Positions 8,821-17,965 of a stretch of 64,000 nucleotides of DNA are shown piece after piece. The position numbers and the translations under genes were made by a program. Origin of the DNA: Streptomyces hydrogenans (GTDB lineage: Bacteria > Actinomycetota > Actinomycetes > Streptomycetales > Streptomycetaceae). The stretch covers positions 1-64,000 of the forward strand of contig NZ_BNBS01000035.1 in assembly GCF_014656075.1 (NCBI RefSeq), in the 5' to 3' direction. The notes under the pieces were generated by a model. That model had not been told where the DNA came from and did no database searches. It worked only from the letters and a program-made list of their open reading frames with translations. The first letter of the stretch is position 1. Every line of letters starts with the position of its first letter.

Positions 8821-11004
8821 ATGCCCGATCGCTCCGCCGGACGCCGCCCCGGCGCGTCCGTCGCCACCGTCCTCGCCGCGACCCTCGGCGCCGCCGCCCT
8901 CGCCGCCCCGCCGGCGGGTGCCGCCGACGCCCCCGCCCCCCTCCGGATCGAGCCGCAGGCGGCGGTCGTCGCCGCCGGGTCGACGGGCTTCCTCCTCGCG
9001 ACGAACCGCTACCGCGGGGACGATCAGTACTGGGTGCGGTACGACACCGGGGAGCGCACCCCGATCGACGGAAACCAGTACATGTACCCGGGGGAGAACC
9101 TCGTCGTCGGCGACCACGTCCTGCTGTGCGGGTCCGGCACTCCCACGGTGCGGAACATGACCACGGGCACCACCGTCCTGACCATGCCCGAGGGGAGCGG
9201 CGAGCGGTGCGCCGGGCTCGCCGGCGGCGCGATCTTCCTCACGTTCTGGAACGGGACCGGCAAGCTGCGGATGTACGACGCCGAGCACGGCAGCCGCACC
9301 GTCACCGGCATCCCGGAGGGCTCCACGCGCGTGGAGGTGCGACAGGGCACCGCCACCCACGCGCTGCTCCGCTACCAGGGCGCCGACGGCGTCGCGCACC
9401 GGGGCACCATCGACCTCGCCGACGCCGCCGTGGCGGAGGACTACGCGGCGCCGCTCGCCTCCGAGTGGCACTTCGAAGCGGCCCTCTCCGACACCAGGAT
9501 CGCGTGGAACGAGTACGACCCCGCGACCAAGAAGTCCACCGTCGTCGTGCACACCCGGGGCAAGGCCGAGAAGCAGGTCGTCGAGGCGGCCAAGGACGCC
9601 CACGTCGCCTTCCTCGGCGACCGGCTCGTCCACTCCGCCCCGGACGGCACCCAGGCACTCGCCCCGTCGCCGCTGAACCGGCTGAACGTCGTCGACCTGA
9701 AGACCGGCACCACGACCCGGCTGCTCGACCACGTGCGGACCGTCGCCGCCGCCCCCGACGGCGACCTGCTGGTCAGCGGCGGCCAGATCGGCACGGGCGA
9801 CGGCATCTTCCGCGTCTCGGTCGGTGCGGACGGCACGCCCACCGCCGCGTTCCTCGCCGACGGCGGCTACCCGGCCGGGTTCGCGGAGGTCAGCGACCCC
9901 CACCTGCCGCCCGCGACGGTCGACTTCGACACGACCTACAGCGCCCCCTTCGAGCAGTTCTTCAACCACAAGGGCGTGAGGTTCCGCTACACCCTCACGC
10001 ACGTGCGGACCGGCAAGACCTACTCGCGCGTCCAGAACGGCTACGTCAGCGCCGGGGACGACGCCTACTACCCCGACGGCATCCCCCTGGGCGGGGAATG
10101 GACAGGCACCCTCCGCGGGAACGCCGCCGGGCCGGACGAGGAGATGGCCGCCTACAACGGCGCCTACACCTGGAAGTCGGTCGCCGAGTCCGGCGGCGGC
10201 TTCGGCCCGCCGATCGGGCGGTCCGGCTCCTTCACCGTCACCCGCGCGCAGAAGCCGCACGACTTCGACGACAACGGCTCGCCGGACCTGCTCGGCCGCG
10301 ACGCCTCCGGCGTGCTGCGGACGCACGACTCCGGGTACATCGGCGGCGGCTGGCAGATCTACGACCGGATCGAGGCCACCGGGAACATCGCCGGCACCGG
10401 CGTCGCCGACATCGTCGCCCGCGACAAGGCGGGCGTCCTCTGGCTGTACCAGGGCGACGGCCGCAACGGCTTCGCCGGCCGGGTGAAGGTCGGCGGCGGC
10501 TGGCAGACCTACGACCAGATCGCCGGCGGTTCGGACTTCACCGGCGACGGCCGCCCCGACCTGGTCGCCTCCGACAAGACCGGCGTCCTGTGGATGTACA
10601 AGTCCACCGGCGACACCACCAAGCCCTTCGACACCCGCAAGAGGATCGGCTCCGGCTGGGGCGTCTACAACCAGCTCGTCGGCACCGGCAACATCGCCGG
10701 AGCCGCCCACGGCGACCTCCTCGCCCGCGACAAGGACGGCGTCCTCTGGATGTACCTCGGCAAGGGCGACGGCACCTTCACCGGCCGCACCCGCATCGGC
10801 GGCGGCTTCGGCCGTTACAGCGAACTCGTCGGCGCCGGCGACTACAACCGTGACCGCTACCGGAGGAACGACCTGCTCGCGGTCGACCCGGTCACCAGGA
10901 CCACCTACGTGTTCCGCGGCACGGGGCAGCGGTACACCCCGTTCGACCTGATCCGCTCGACCACGCCCCTCTTCCAGGGCCGTTCGTACAACCTTCTCGG
11001 CTGA
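8821..11004 (+). CDS. FG-GAP/VCBS repeat secreted protein, paralog 5
   Basis: This 727-residue protein starts at ATG 8821 after AGGGGA. It has a Sec signal peptide with two Arg near the start (RSAGRRPGASVATVLAATLG), cleaved after AGA or ADA. The propeller part contains a Cys pair (LLCGSG, ERCAGLAG). The Ig-like module (YTLTHVRTGKTYSRV, AYNGAYTWKS) covers about residues 370-480. The first blade is shortened: DFDDNGSPDLLGRD is followed almost at once by GGGWQIYD. Later blades read GTGVADIVARD, DFTGDGRPD, GAAHGDLLARD and DYNRDRYRRND, the last with an irregular loop. Bases 10645-10814 are identical to 12944-13113 of paralog 6. The C-terminus is YNLLG. Confidence 0.9.
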   Translation: MPDRSAGRRPGASVATVLAATLGAAALAAPPAGAADAPAPLRIEPQAAVVAAGSTGFLLATNRYRGDDQYWVRYDTGERTPIDGNQYMYPGENLVVGDHVLLCGSGTPTVRNMTTGTTVLTMPEGSGERCAGLAGGAIFLTFWNGTGKLRMYDAEHGSRTVTGIPEGSTRVEVRQGTATHALLRYQGADGVAHRGTIDLADAAVAEDYAAPLASEWHFEAALSDTRIAWNEYDPATKKSTVVVHTRGKAEKQVVEAAKDAHVAFLGDRLVHSAPDGTQALAPSPLNRLNVVDLKTGTTTRLLDHVRTVAAAPDGDLLVSGGQIGTGDGIFRVSVGADGTPTAAFLADGGYPAGFAEVSDPHLPPATVDFDTTYSAPFEQFFNHKGVRFRYTLTHVRTGKTYSRVQNGYVSAGDDAYYPDGIPLGGEWTGTLRGNAAGPDEEMAAYNGAYTWKSVAESGGGFGPPIGRSGSFTVTRAQKPHDFDDNGSPDLLGRDASGVLRTHDSGYIGGGWQIYDRIEATGNIAGTGVADIVARDKAGVLWLYQGDGRNGFAGRVKVGGGWQTYDQIAGGSDFTGDGRPDLVASDKTGVLWMYKSTGDTTKPFDTRKRIGSGWGVYNQLVGTGNIAGAAHGDLLARDKDGVLWMYLGKGDGTFTGRTRIGGGFGRYSELVGAGDYNRDRYRRNDLLAVDPVTRTTYVFRGTGQRYTPFDLIRSTTPLFQGRSYNLLG
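10645..10814 (+). repeat. 170-bp segment identical to 12944-13113 (paralogs 5 and 6)
   Basis: The coding sequence for blade 4 and its linkers is base-for-base the same in the two genes, third codon positions included. Paralog 4 is nearly identical over the same stretch. This suggests recent gene conversion or duplication. Confidence 0.85.
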
Positions 11005-11068
11005 CCGGTTGTCCTACAGGCAGGTTCGCGCGGTTGTACGAACCTGCCTGTCTGCACCTGGAGGGGTC
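10987..11068 (+). promoter_or_regulatory. ECF-like promoter (inside paralog 5 end) plus leader hairpin of paralog 6
   Basis: TACAACC at 10987-10993 overlaps the last codons of paralog 5, with TTGTC at 11009-11013 after a 15-bp spacer. The 13-bp perfect stem is 11016-11028/11039-11051 with a 10-nt loop. GGAGGGG lies at 11060-11066 and TTG at 11069, 17 nt after the hairpin. Confidence 0.65.
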
Positions 11069-13297
11069 TTGCTTCCCGTACGCGTCACGCGACGCCGCAC
11101 CGCCGCGGCCGTCGCCACCGTCCTCGCCGTCACCCTCGGCGCCGGAGCCCTGACCGTCCCGGCCGCCGTGGCGGCCCCCGTCACCGCCGCCGCGGCGACG
11201 GGGGCGCAGGAGACGGTGGCCCAGATGCCGCTGCACACCGTCGTCGACGCTCCCGGCGGCAGCGCCGGCTTCTTCGTCGACAACTGGTTCCGGGGCGACT
11301 CGGTCGCCTGGACCAGCTACAAGGACGGCAAGACCGTCCCGCTGGGCGACTACTCGGAGATCTACGGCGGCGACCTGTACGTCGACTACAAGGGCAACGT
11401 CGTCGACATGGCGACCGGAGCCCGCTACGAGCTGCCCGCGGAGAACGCGAACGCGGTGGGCGTCGCCGGCCCGTACGTCTTCACCGCCTTCACCTTCGAC
11501 AACACCTCCGGCACCGGCGTCACCACCCTCTGGGCCCACACCGCCGAGGGCCAACGTCAGATCACCGGTCTGCCGGCCGGCGCCCAGGAGTTCTTCGTCC
11601 GCGGCGGCACCGGGAAGGTCGGCCTCGTCCGCTTCAAGGGCGCCAACGGCGACCGCTACGAGGGCCTCGTCGACCTGGCGACGGGGAAGGTCACCGAGAT
11701 CTACGAGGTGCCGGGCAACGGCGCGTTCACCGCCTCGGACACCCGGGTCGCCTGGGTCGAGACCAACGCGTCCGGCGCGCGGCGGGCGGTCGTCGTCGAC
11801 CGGAACACCGAGACGCGGAAGACCGTCGACCTCGGCCCGGTGAACGCGTCCCCCCGCATCGCCCTGATCGGCGACTGGCTGCTGGCCGGCGCGTACCCCG
11901 GGGCGTACGGGATCGACCCCGCGCTCGACTACCGGCTGCGCGCCTGGAACCTCGCCGACGCCTCCGCCGCACCGGTCAAGCTGCTCGACCGCGTCCAGTC
12001 GATCCAGCCGGACGCCGGGAACGGCCTGCTGATCAGCGGCGGTCTGGTCGGGACGGGCGACGGCACCTACCGCATCGACCTCGACGCGGACGGCAGGCCC
12101 GCCGCCACCTTCGTGGCGGCGAACGGCTCGCCGACCGAGACCGCGGAGCTGTCGCCCGCGAAGGTGCCGTCGGGCACGGTGGACCTGAACGGCAGCGACG
12201 ACCTCTCCTTCCGGTGGAACCTGAACCACTCGGACACGCGGGTCACGGTGGAGCTCAAGCACGTCCGCACCGGCGTCACCTACCGCGCGGTCGAAGAGGG
12301 CTACGACGAGGCCGGCGGCTGGGACAGCAACTACGACGAGGGCTTCCCCATGGGCCCCAGCTGGTGGGGCCAGTTCACGAACGTCGACGGCACGAAGGCG
12401 CTCCGCTCCCCGTCCAACGGCGACTACACCTGGGAGATGACCGCCGAGTCGCTCGTCGGCGCCGGTCCCGCCCTGAAGAGGTCCGGCTCCTTCACCGTGA
12501 CCCGCACGCCGAGGACGCACGACTTCGACGACAACGGCTCCGTCGACCTGCTCGCCCGCGACGCCTCCGGCGTCCTCCGCTCGGACAGCTCGCTGCGCCA
12601 GGGCCGCTACGGCGAGGCCGAGGTCCCGGAGACGACGATCGGCGGCGGCTGGCAGATCTACGACCGGATCGAGACCGTCGGCAACGTCGCCGGCTCCGTC
12701 CACGCCGACGTCATCGCCCGCGACAAGGCCGGCGTCCTCTGGCTCTACCAGGGCAACGGCAACGGCGGCTTCGCCGGACGCGTCCAGGTCGGCGGCGGCT
12801 GGCAGACCTACGACCAGATCAGCGGCGGCTCCGACTACACCGGCGACGGCCGCCCCGACCTGGTCGCCTCCGACAAGACCGGCGTCCTGTGGATGTACAA
12901 GTCCACCGGGAACGCCACCAAGCCCTTCGACACCCGCAAGAAGATCGGCTCCGGCTGGGGCGTCTACAACCAGCTCGTCGGCACCGGCAACATCGCCGGA
13001 GCCGCCCACGGCGACCTCCTCGCCCGCGACAAGGACGGCGTCCTCTGGATGTACCTCGGCAAGGGCGACGGCACCTTCACCGGCCGCACCCGCATCGGCG
13101 GCGGCTTCGGCCGCTACGGCGAACTGGTCGGCGCCGGCGACTACGACCGCGACGGCAAGAACGACCTCCTCGCGGTCGACCCGGCCGCCAAGAAGACGTA
13201 CTACTTCGAGGGCACCGGCGAGCGGTACACCCCGTTCGACCTGGCCCGCGTGAGCACCACCCTTCACGCGAACGGTTCGTACAACCTTTTCTCCTGA
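11069..13297 (+). CDS. FG-GAP/VCBS repeat secreted protein, paralog 6
   Basis: This 742-residue protein starts at TTG 11069. The frame is open for 60 bases further upstream, but those would run through the leader hairpin. The signal peptide is LPVRVTRRRTAAAVATVLAV...GALT. The propeller part has repeated LVDLATGKVTEIYEVP and ASDTRVAWVE phrases. The Ig-like module is VELKHVRTGVTYRAV through SNGDYTWEMTAES. Blades start at DFDDNGSVDLLARD near residue 488; VGNVAGSVHADVIARD, DYTGDGRPD, GAAHGDLLARD and DYDRDGKND follow. It is very close to paralog 7, with which it shares the phrase VPETTIGGGWQIYDRIETVG. The C-terminus is YNLFS. Confidence 0.9.
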   Translation: MLPVRVTRRRTAAAVATVLAVTLGAGALTVPAAVAAPVTAAAATGAQETVAQMPLHTVVDAPGGSAGFFVDNWFRGDSVAWTSYKDGKTVPLGDYSEIYGGDLYVDYKGNVVDMATGARYELPAENANAVGVAGPYVFTAFTFDNTSGTGVTTLWAHTAEGQRQITGLPAGAQEFFVRGGTGKVGLVRFKGANGDRYEGLVDLATGKVTEIYEVPGNGAFTASDTRVAWVETNASGARRAVVVDRNTETRKTVDLGPVNASPRIALIGDWLLAGAYPGAYGIDPALDYRLRAWNLADASAAPVKLLDRVQSIQPDAGNGLLISGGLVGTGDGTYRIDLDADGRPAATFVAANGSPTETAELSPAKVPSGTVDLNGSDDLSFRWNLNHSDTRVTVELKHVRTGVTYRAVEEGYDEAGGWDSNYDEGFPMGPSWWGQFTNVDGTKALRSPSNGDYTWEMTAESLVGAGPALKRSGSFTVTRTPRTHDFDDNGSVDLLARDASGVLRSDSSLRQGRYGEAEVPETTIGGGWQIYDRIETVGNVAGSVHADVIARDKAGVLWLYQGNGNGGFAGRVQVGGGWQTYDQISGGSDYTGDGRPDLVASDKTGVLWMYKSTGNATKPFDTRKKIGSGWGVYNQLVGTGNIAGAAHGDLLARDKDGVLWMYLGKGDGTFTGRTRIGGGFGRYGELVGAGDYDRDGKNDLLAVDPAAKKTYYFEGTGERYTPFDLARVSTTLHANGSYNLFS

Positions 13298-13361
13298 TCG
13301 ATTGTCATACGGGTCGGTCCGCATGCTTTTGCGGACCGGCCCGTCTTCGTCTGGAGAGCCC
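13280..13361 (+). promoter_or_regulatory. ECF-like promoter (inside paralog 6 end) plus leader hairpin of paralog 7
   Basis: TACAACC at 13280-13286 overlaps the last codons of paralog 6. TTGTC follows at 13302-13306 after 15 bp. The 15-bp stem is 13309-13323/13330-13344 with one G-U pair. GGAGAG lies at 13353-13358 and GTG at 13362, 17 nt after the hairpin. Confidence 0.65.
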
Positions 13362-15593
13362 GTGCTTCCTGTGCGTCTCACCCGCCGCGCCGCGGCGGCC
13401 GCTGCCACCGTCCTCGCCGTCACCCTCGGCGCCGGAGCCCTGACCGCGCCGGCCACCGCGGCGGACGCGGCGACCGGCGCGGCGACGCAGGAGGGCGTCA
13501 CCCGGATGTCCCTGAACTACGTGGTCGACGAGGCCGGCAGCACCGGGTTCTTCGACAGCCTCTGGTTCAACGAGGGCGTCCGCGCGTGGACGAGCTACAC
13601 GGACGGCCGGTCCTACAGCCTGAGCCGCTACGCGAAGTCGGTCTCGGTGGTGGGCGGCGACCAGTTCGTCGACAGCGAGACCGACACCGTGATCAACATG
13701 GCGACGGGTGCCCGCTACCAGCTCCCCACCAGCAACAACTGGGAGATCGGCATCGCCGGTCCGTACGTCTTCACCACGCTCTCCCCGGCCTCGGGCGTGA
13801 CGCTGTGGGCCCACACCGCCCAGGGCAGCCGGCAGATCACCGGCCTGCCCGCCGGCGCCAAGAGCGTCTCGGTCCGTCCCGGCACCGCGCGGTACGCCGT
13901 CATCGCCTTCACCGACGCGGACGGCGGACGGCACCAGGGCCTGGTGGACCTCGCGGCGGGGAAGGTCACCGAGGTCTACGCGGTCCCGGCGTCGGCCTCC
14001 TCGTTCACCTTCTCGGACACCCGGGTCGCCTGGGCGGAGCGCGACGACGCGTCCGGCACGGCGCGGGCGGTCGTCCTCACCCGGGGGACGGACGAGCGGA
14101 AGACCGTCGACCTCGGCACCATGCCCCGCACCGCCGAGGTGCAGCTGGTGGGAGACTGGCTCCTCGACGGACTGCCCCTGCGGGAGGGCCGGGACCTGAC
14201 GCCCGGCTACGGCCTGCGCGCCCGGAACCTCGCCGACGGCTCCGCGCCGGTCAAGCTGCTCGACTACTTCCAGACGATGACCCGCGACACCGGCGGCGGC
14301 GTCCTGGCCAGCGGCGGCCGGCTCGGGAAGGGCGAGGGCGTCCACCGGATCGAGCGCGGCGCGGACGGCCGGCCCACCGTCACCCTCGTCGCGAGCAACG
14401 GCTCGCCGGCCGAGACCGCGGAGATGCGGGAACCCCTGATGCGGAACCCGGTCGACCTGGACCGGGAATCGAGCGTCTCGTTCCACTGGTACGTGAACCA
14501 CTGGGACACCAAGGCCACCGTGCGGCTGCGGCACGTCCGTACCGGCAAGACCTACGACTGGGCCTCGGACGGCTACGGCGGGGGCCGTCGCATGGACGGG
14601 AACAACAACGACTACGGCGACGGCTTCTCCATGGGCCCCGGCGACTGGGTGGGGACGTTCGGCACCCAGGACGAGAGCGCGCCCGGCACCACCATCGCCT
14701 ACAACGGCGCCTACACCTGGGAGTTCACCGCGGAGTCCCTGGCCGGTCTCGGCCCCGCCGTGAAGAGGTCCGGCACCTTCACCGTCGTCCGCAGCCCCAA
14801 GCAGCACGACTTCGACGACAATGGCTCGCCCGACATCCTCGCGCGCGACGCCTCCGGCGTCCTGCGGTCGGACACCTCGGTCCGCTCCCGCCGATGGAGC
14901 GCCCTGACCGAGTTCGAGGTCCCGGAGACGACGATCGGCGGCGGCTGGCAGATCTACGACCGGATCGAGACCGTCGGGAACGTCGCCGGCTCCGTCCACG
15001 CCGACGTCATCGCCCGCGACAAGGCCGGCGTCCTCTGGCTCTACCAGGGCGACGGCAACGGCGGCTTCGCCGGCCGCGTCCAGGTCGGCGGCGGCTGGCA
15101 GACCTACGACAGGATCACCGGCGGCTCCGACTTCACCGGCGACGGCCGCGCCGACGTCGTGGCCGTCGACAAGGCGGGCGACCTGTGGCTGTACAAGGCC
15201 ACCGGCAGTGCCACCAAGCCCTTCGACACCCGCAAGAAGGTCTCCTCCGGCTGGGGCGGCTACGACCAGCTCACCGCCACCGGGAACATCGCGGGCGCCG
15301 CCCACGGCGACCTCGTCACCCGTGACGCGAACGGCGTCATGTGGATGTTCCTCGGCAAGGGCGACGGCACCTTCACCGAGCCCACCCGCCTGCGCGAGGG
15401 CTTCGGCCGGTACAGCAAGTTCATCGGCGCGGGCGACTACGACGACGACGGCAGGAACGACCTGCTCGCCGTCGAGGCCGCCACCGGCAAGACGTACCTC
15501 TTCCAGGGCACGGGCGCCCGCACCACCCCGTTCGAGCGGGCCCGCATCGGCACCGCCCTCTTCTCCTCGGGGTCGTACGACCTGTTCGGCTGA
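13362..15593 (+). CDS. FG-GAP/VCBS repeat secreted protein, paralog 7
   Basis: This 743-residue protein starts at GTG 13362 with GGAGAG upstream. The signal peptide (LPVRLTRRAAAAAATVLAVTLG) nearly repeats that of paralog 6. The Ig-like module (LRHVRTGKTYDW, AYNGAYTWEFTAES) is extended by a Gly/Asn/Asp-rich insert. The blades carry DFDDNGSPD, GSVHADVIARD, DFTGDGRAD, GAAHGDLVTRD and DYDDDGRND. The C-terminus is YDLFG, so the TACAACC seen at the ends of paralogs 4-6 is changed to TACGACC. No matching promoter is seen for the next gene, 34 bp away, so paralog 8 is probably read from the same transcript. Confidence 0.9.
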   Translation: MLPVRLTRRAAAAAATVLAVTLGAGALTAPATAADAATGAATQEGVTRMSLNYVVDEAGSTGFFDSLWFNEGVRAWTSYTDGRSYSLSRYAKSVSVVGGDQFVDSETDTVINMATGARYQLPTSNNWEIGIAGPYVFTTLSPASGVTLWAHTAQGSRQITGLPAGAKSVSVRPGTARYAVIAFTDADGGRHQGLVDLAAGKVTEVYAVPASASSFTFSDTRVAWAERDDASGTARAVVLTRGTDERKTVDLGTMPRTAEVQLVGDWLLDGLPLREGRDLTPGYGLRARNLADGSAPVKLLDYFQTMTRDTGGGVLASGGRLGKGEGVHRIERGADGRPTVTLVASNGSPAETAEMREPLMRNPVDLDRESSVSFHWYVNHWDTKATVRLRHVRTGKTYDWASDGYGGGRRMDGNNNDYGDGFSMGPGDWVGTFGTQDESAPGTTIAYNGAYTWEFTAESLAGLGPAVKRSGTFTVVRSPKQHDFDDNGSPDILARDASGVLRSDTSVRSRRWSALTEFEVPETTIGGGWQIYDRIETVGNVAGSVHADVIARDKAGVLWLYQGDGNGGFAGRVQVGGGWQTYDRITGGSDFTGDGRADVVAVDKAGDLWLYKATGSATKPFDTRKKVSSGWGGYDQLTATGNIAGAAHGDLVTRDANGVMWMFLGKGDGTFTEPTRLREGFGRYSKFIGAGDYDDDGRNDLLAVEAATGKTYLFQGTGARTTPFERARIGTALFSSGSYDLFG

Positions 15594-15627
15594 CAGCACC
15601 GTCCCTCCCTCCGAAAGGGCGAAGCAG

Positions 15628-17865
15628 ATGAACCAGCGCCACTCCCCCCGCCGCCTGGCGACCCTGGTCCTCGCCCTCTCTGCCGTGACGGCGGTGACGG
15701 GGACCCTCGTCACCGCCGTCCCGGCGGCCGGGTCCACCGGGGCCGGGGCCCGCCCGGCCGCCGCCGACGCGGCGACCCTGCCCGTGGACGCCGAGGTCGT
15801 CGGCTCCGGGGCGACCGGATACCTGACCACCCGTGAGGACGCCGCCGGGAAGCCGGTGCTGGAGTGGCGGACCTTCGCGGACGGAGCGGTCACGGTCCTG
15901 CCCGGGGCGACCGTCGGATACGACAGCCGCTCCGACCACGCCGTGGTCAGCGGCCCGGACGGCGTGACCGTCCGGGACATGCGGCCGGGCGCCACCTGGT
16001 CGGCGACCTACGACCTGGCGGAGGAGTTCCGACCGGGCTCGCGGATGGCCGGCGCGGTCGGATCGCACCTGTTCGTCAACGTGCCGACGGACTCGGGCTT
16101 CTGGGACCTGTACGAGCTGTACGAGACGCCCGGCGGCGAGGTGCGCAAGACGCGGCTGACCTCGCGCCCGCGCGGGCTGGGCTCCACCGTGGCGGCCGCC
16201 TCCGGTGACAAGGCGCTGATCCTGGGCCTGAACCAGGTGACCGAGAACCTGCGCCCGGTGGCCCACTGGCGGGCCGTCGCGACCCTCGGCGGCGGCGCGG
16301 TCGTGGACGGGGAGGGCGCGCACGACCTGGGCGGGACGGGCACCTGGCCGTCCCCGGTGACGGGCGCGCTCACCCCCGCGTACCAGGCGTGGACCTGGTC
16401 CGAGGCGGGCGGCACCGGCATCGTCGTGGCCTCGGCGGACGGCGAGCGCCGGCTGCCGCCCTGGGTCTCGGGACCCCCGTACCTCGCGGGGATCGTCGGG
16501 GACACCGTCCTGTACGGCCCGGTGCGCACCGTCGAGTCGTCGCCGGACGACGAGTTCCCGCTGTACGGACGGGACCTGCGCGACGAGGAGAGCGCGCCCT
16601 ACCGGCTCCTCGGGGAGTTCACGAGCGTGGCGCACGCGCCCGACGGGAGCCTGCTCGTGCGGGGCAGGTCCGCCGAGCACGACGGGCTGTTCCGGATCTC
16701 GGCGGGCGCCGGGCGTCCGGTGGCCTCGCTGGTGGCGGACACCGGGCGGGACGTGGCCCTGCGGATCGTCGCCTCGCACGTGCCGGCCGTGGTCGACATG
16801 CAGAAGCGGAACGGGCCCTACCGGATGGACTGGGTGCTCAACCAGGCGTGGGCCTACGTCGAGGTGACGCTCACCCATACAGCCACCGGCGCCACCCTGC
16901 GGACGTACGCGACCCGGACCGGCTACGCGGACTCCGACCCGTACGTCTTCGACTGGGACGGGCTCCTGGACGGGGCCGCCGCGCCGAACGGCGCCTACCG
17001 GTGGGAGGTGACGGCCCGGTCCTCCGACGGGATCGCCGCCCCGGCGACCGCCTCGGGCTCGTTCACGGTCCGCCGGGACCGCAACCCGCACGACTTCAAC
17101 GACAACGGCTCGACGGACCTGCTGGCCCGGGACGCCTCGGGCGTGCTGTGGCGGGACGACCTCCTGGACTGGCCGCTGAACGGCCGGTTCGCCGCGGCCC
17201 GGCGGACGAAGGTGGGCGCCGGGTGGAACACGTACAAGCAGATCGAGGCCGTCGGGAACATCGCGGGCGCCGCGCACGGCGATCTGGTGGGGGTCGACGG
17301 GGCCGGCCTGCTGTGGCACTACCTCGGCAAGGGCGACGGCACCTTCACCGCCCGCCGCAAGGTCGGCGGCGGCTGGCAGGTCTACGACAAGATCACCGGC
17401 GGCTCGGACCTGAACGGCGACGGCCGCCCGGACCTCGTCGCGGCGGACCGGTCCGGCGGGCTGTGGTTCTACAAGGGCACCGGCGACGCGGCCCGGCCGT
17501 TCGCCGCCCGGGTGCGGGTCGGCGGCGGCTGGCAGGTCTACGACCAGCTCACCGCCGTCGGGAACATCGCGGGCACCGCCCCCGGAGACCTCGTCGCCCG
17601 CGACAAGGACGGCGTCCTCTGGCTCTACCAGGGCAACGGCCGCGGCGGCTTCGCCGGACGGGTCCGGGTCGGCGGCGGCTGGCAGGCGTTCTCGCACCTC
17701 GTCGGCGCGGGCGACATCAGCAACGACGGCCGCCCCGACCTCATCGCCTACGGCAGGAACGGCACCGCGCTGTACGAGGCGACCGGTTCGGTCACCCAGC
17801 CCTTCTGGCCCAGCGCCGTCGAGCTGTACCCGGGCGAGGGCGGCACGTTCGACCCGGTCCTCTGA
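15628..17865 (+). CDS. FG-GAP/VCBS repeat secreted protein, paralog 8
   Basis: This 745-residue protein starts at ATG 15628 with a weak GGGCGA upstream. The N-terminus MNQRHSPRRLATLVLALSAV...TGTLVTAV resembles paralog 3, and like paralog 3 it follows a promoter-bearing member with neither promoter nor hairpin of its own. The propeller part includes GATGYLTTRED, HAPDGSLLVRGRSAEHDGLF and RDVALR. The Ig-like module is LTHTATGATLRTY through APNGAYRWEV. Blades begin DFNDNGSTDLLARD near residue 490, then GAAHGDLVGVD, DLNGDGRPD, NIAGTAPGD and DISNDGRPD. The same arrangement in genes 2-3 and 7-8 suggests that the array grew partly by two-gene block duplication. Confidence 0.9.
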   Translation: MNQRHSPRRLATLVLALSAVTAVTGTLVTAVPAAGSTGAGARPAAADAATLPVDAEVVGSGATGYLTTREDAAGKPVLEWRTFADGAVTVLPGATVGYDSRSDHAVVSGPDGVTVRDMRPGATWSATYDLAEEFRPGSRMAGAVGSHLFVNVPTDSGFWDLYELYETPGGEVRKTRLTSRPRGLGSTVAAASGDKALILGLNQVTENLRPVAHWRAVATLGGGAVVDGEGAHDLGGTGTWPSPVTGALTPAYQAWTWSEAGGTGIVVASADGERRLPPWVSGPPYLAGIVGDTVLYGPVRTVESSPDDEFPLYGRDLRDEESAPYRLLGEFTSVAHAPDGSLLVRGRSAEHDGLFRISAGAGRPVASLVADTGRDVALRIVASHVPAVVDMQKRNGPYRMDWVLNQAWAYVEVTLTHTATGATLRTYATRTGYADSDPYVFDWDGLLDGAAAPNGAYRWEVTARSSDGIAAPATASGSFTVRRDRNPHDFNDNGSTDLLARDASGVLWRDDLLDWPLNGRFAAARRTKVGAGWNTYKQIEAVGNIAGAAHGDLVGVDGAGLLWHYLGKGDGTFTARRKVGGGWQVYDKITGGSDLNGDGRPDLVAADRSGGLWFYKGTGDAARPFAARVRVGGGWQVYDQLTAVGNIAGTAPGDLVARDKDGVLWLYQGNGRGGFAGRVRVGGGWQAFSHLVGAGDISNDGRPDLIAYGRNGTALYEATGSVTQPFWPSAVELYPGEGGTFDPVL

Positions 17866-17893
17866 CCCCCGCCCGTCCCCTCATCCGTTCACC

Positions 17894-17941
17894 CCGGGGG
17901 TCCCGCGGGTGCCGCGCTCCCCGCGTCACCCGCACCCCCGG
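17894..17941 (+). repeat. Imperfect inverted repeat before paralog 9
   Basis: The arms are 17894-17911 and 17927-17941; they pair fully except for a 3-nt CCC bulge in the left arm. It lies in the 100-bp gap between paralogs 8 and 9, where no TACAACC element is present. It may be a read-through or processing hairpin, or a terminator lacking a T-run. Confidence 0.45.
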
Positions 17942-17965
17942 CCCCACACCCAGGAGGCCCCTTCC

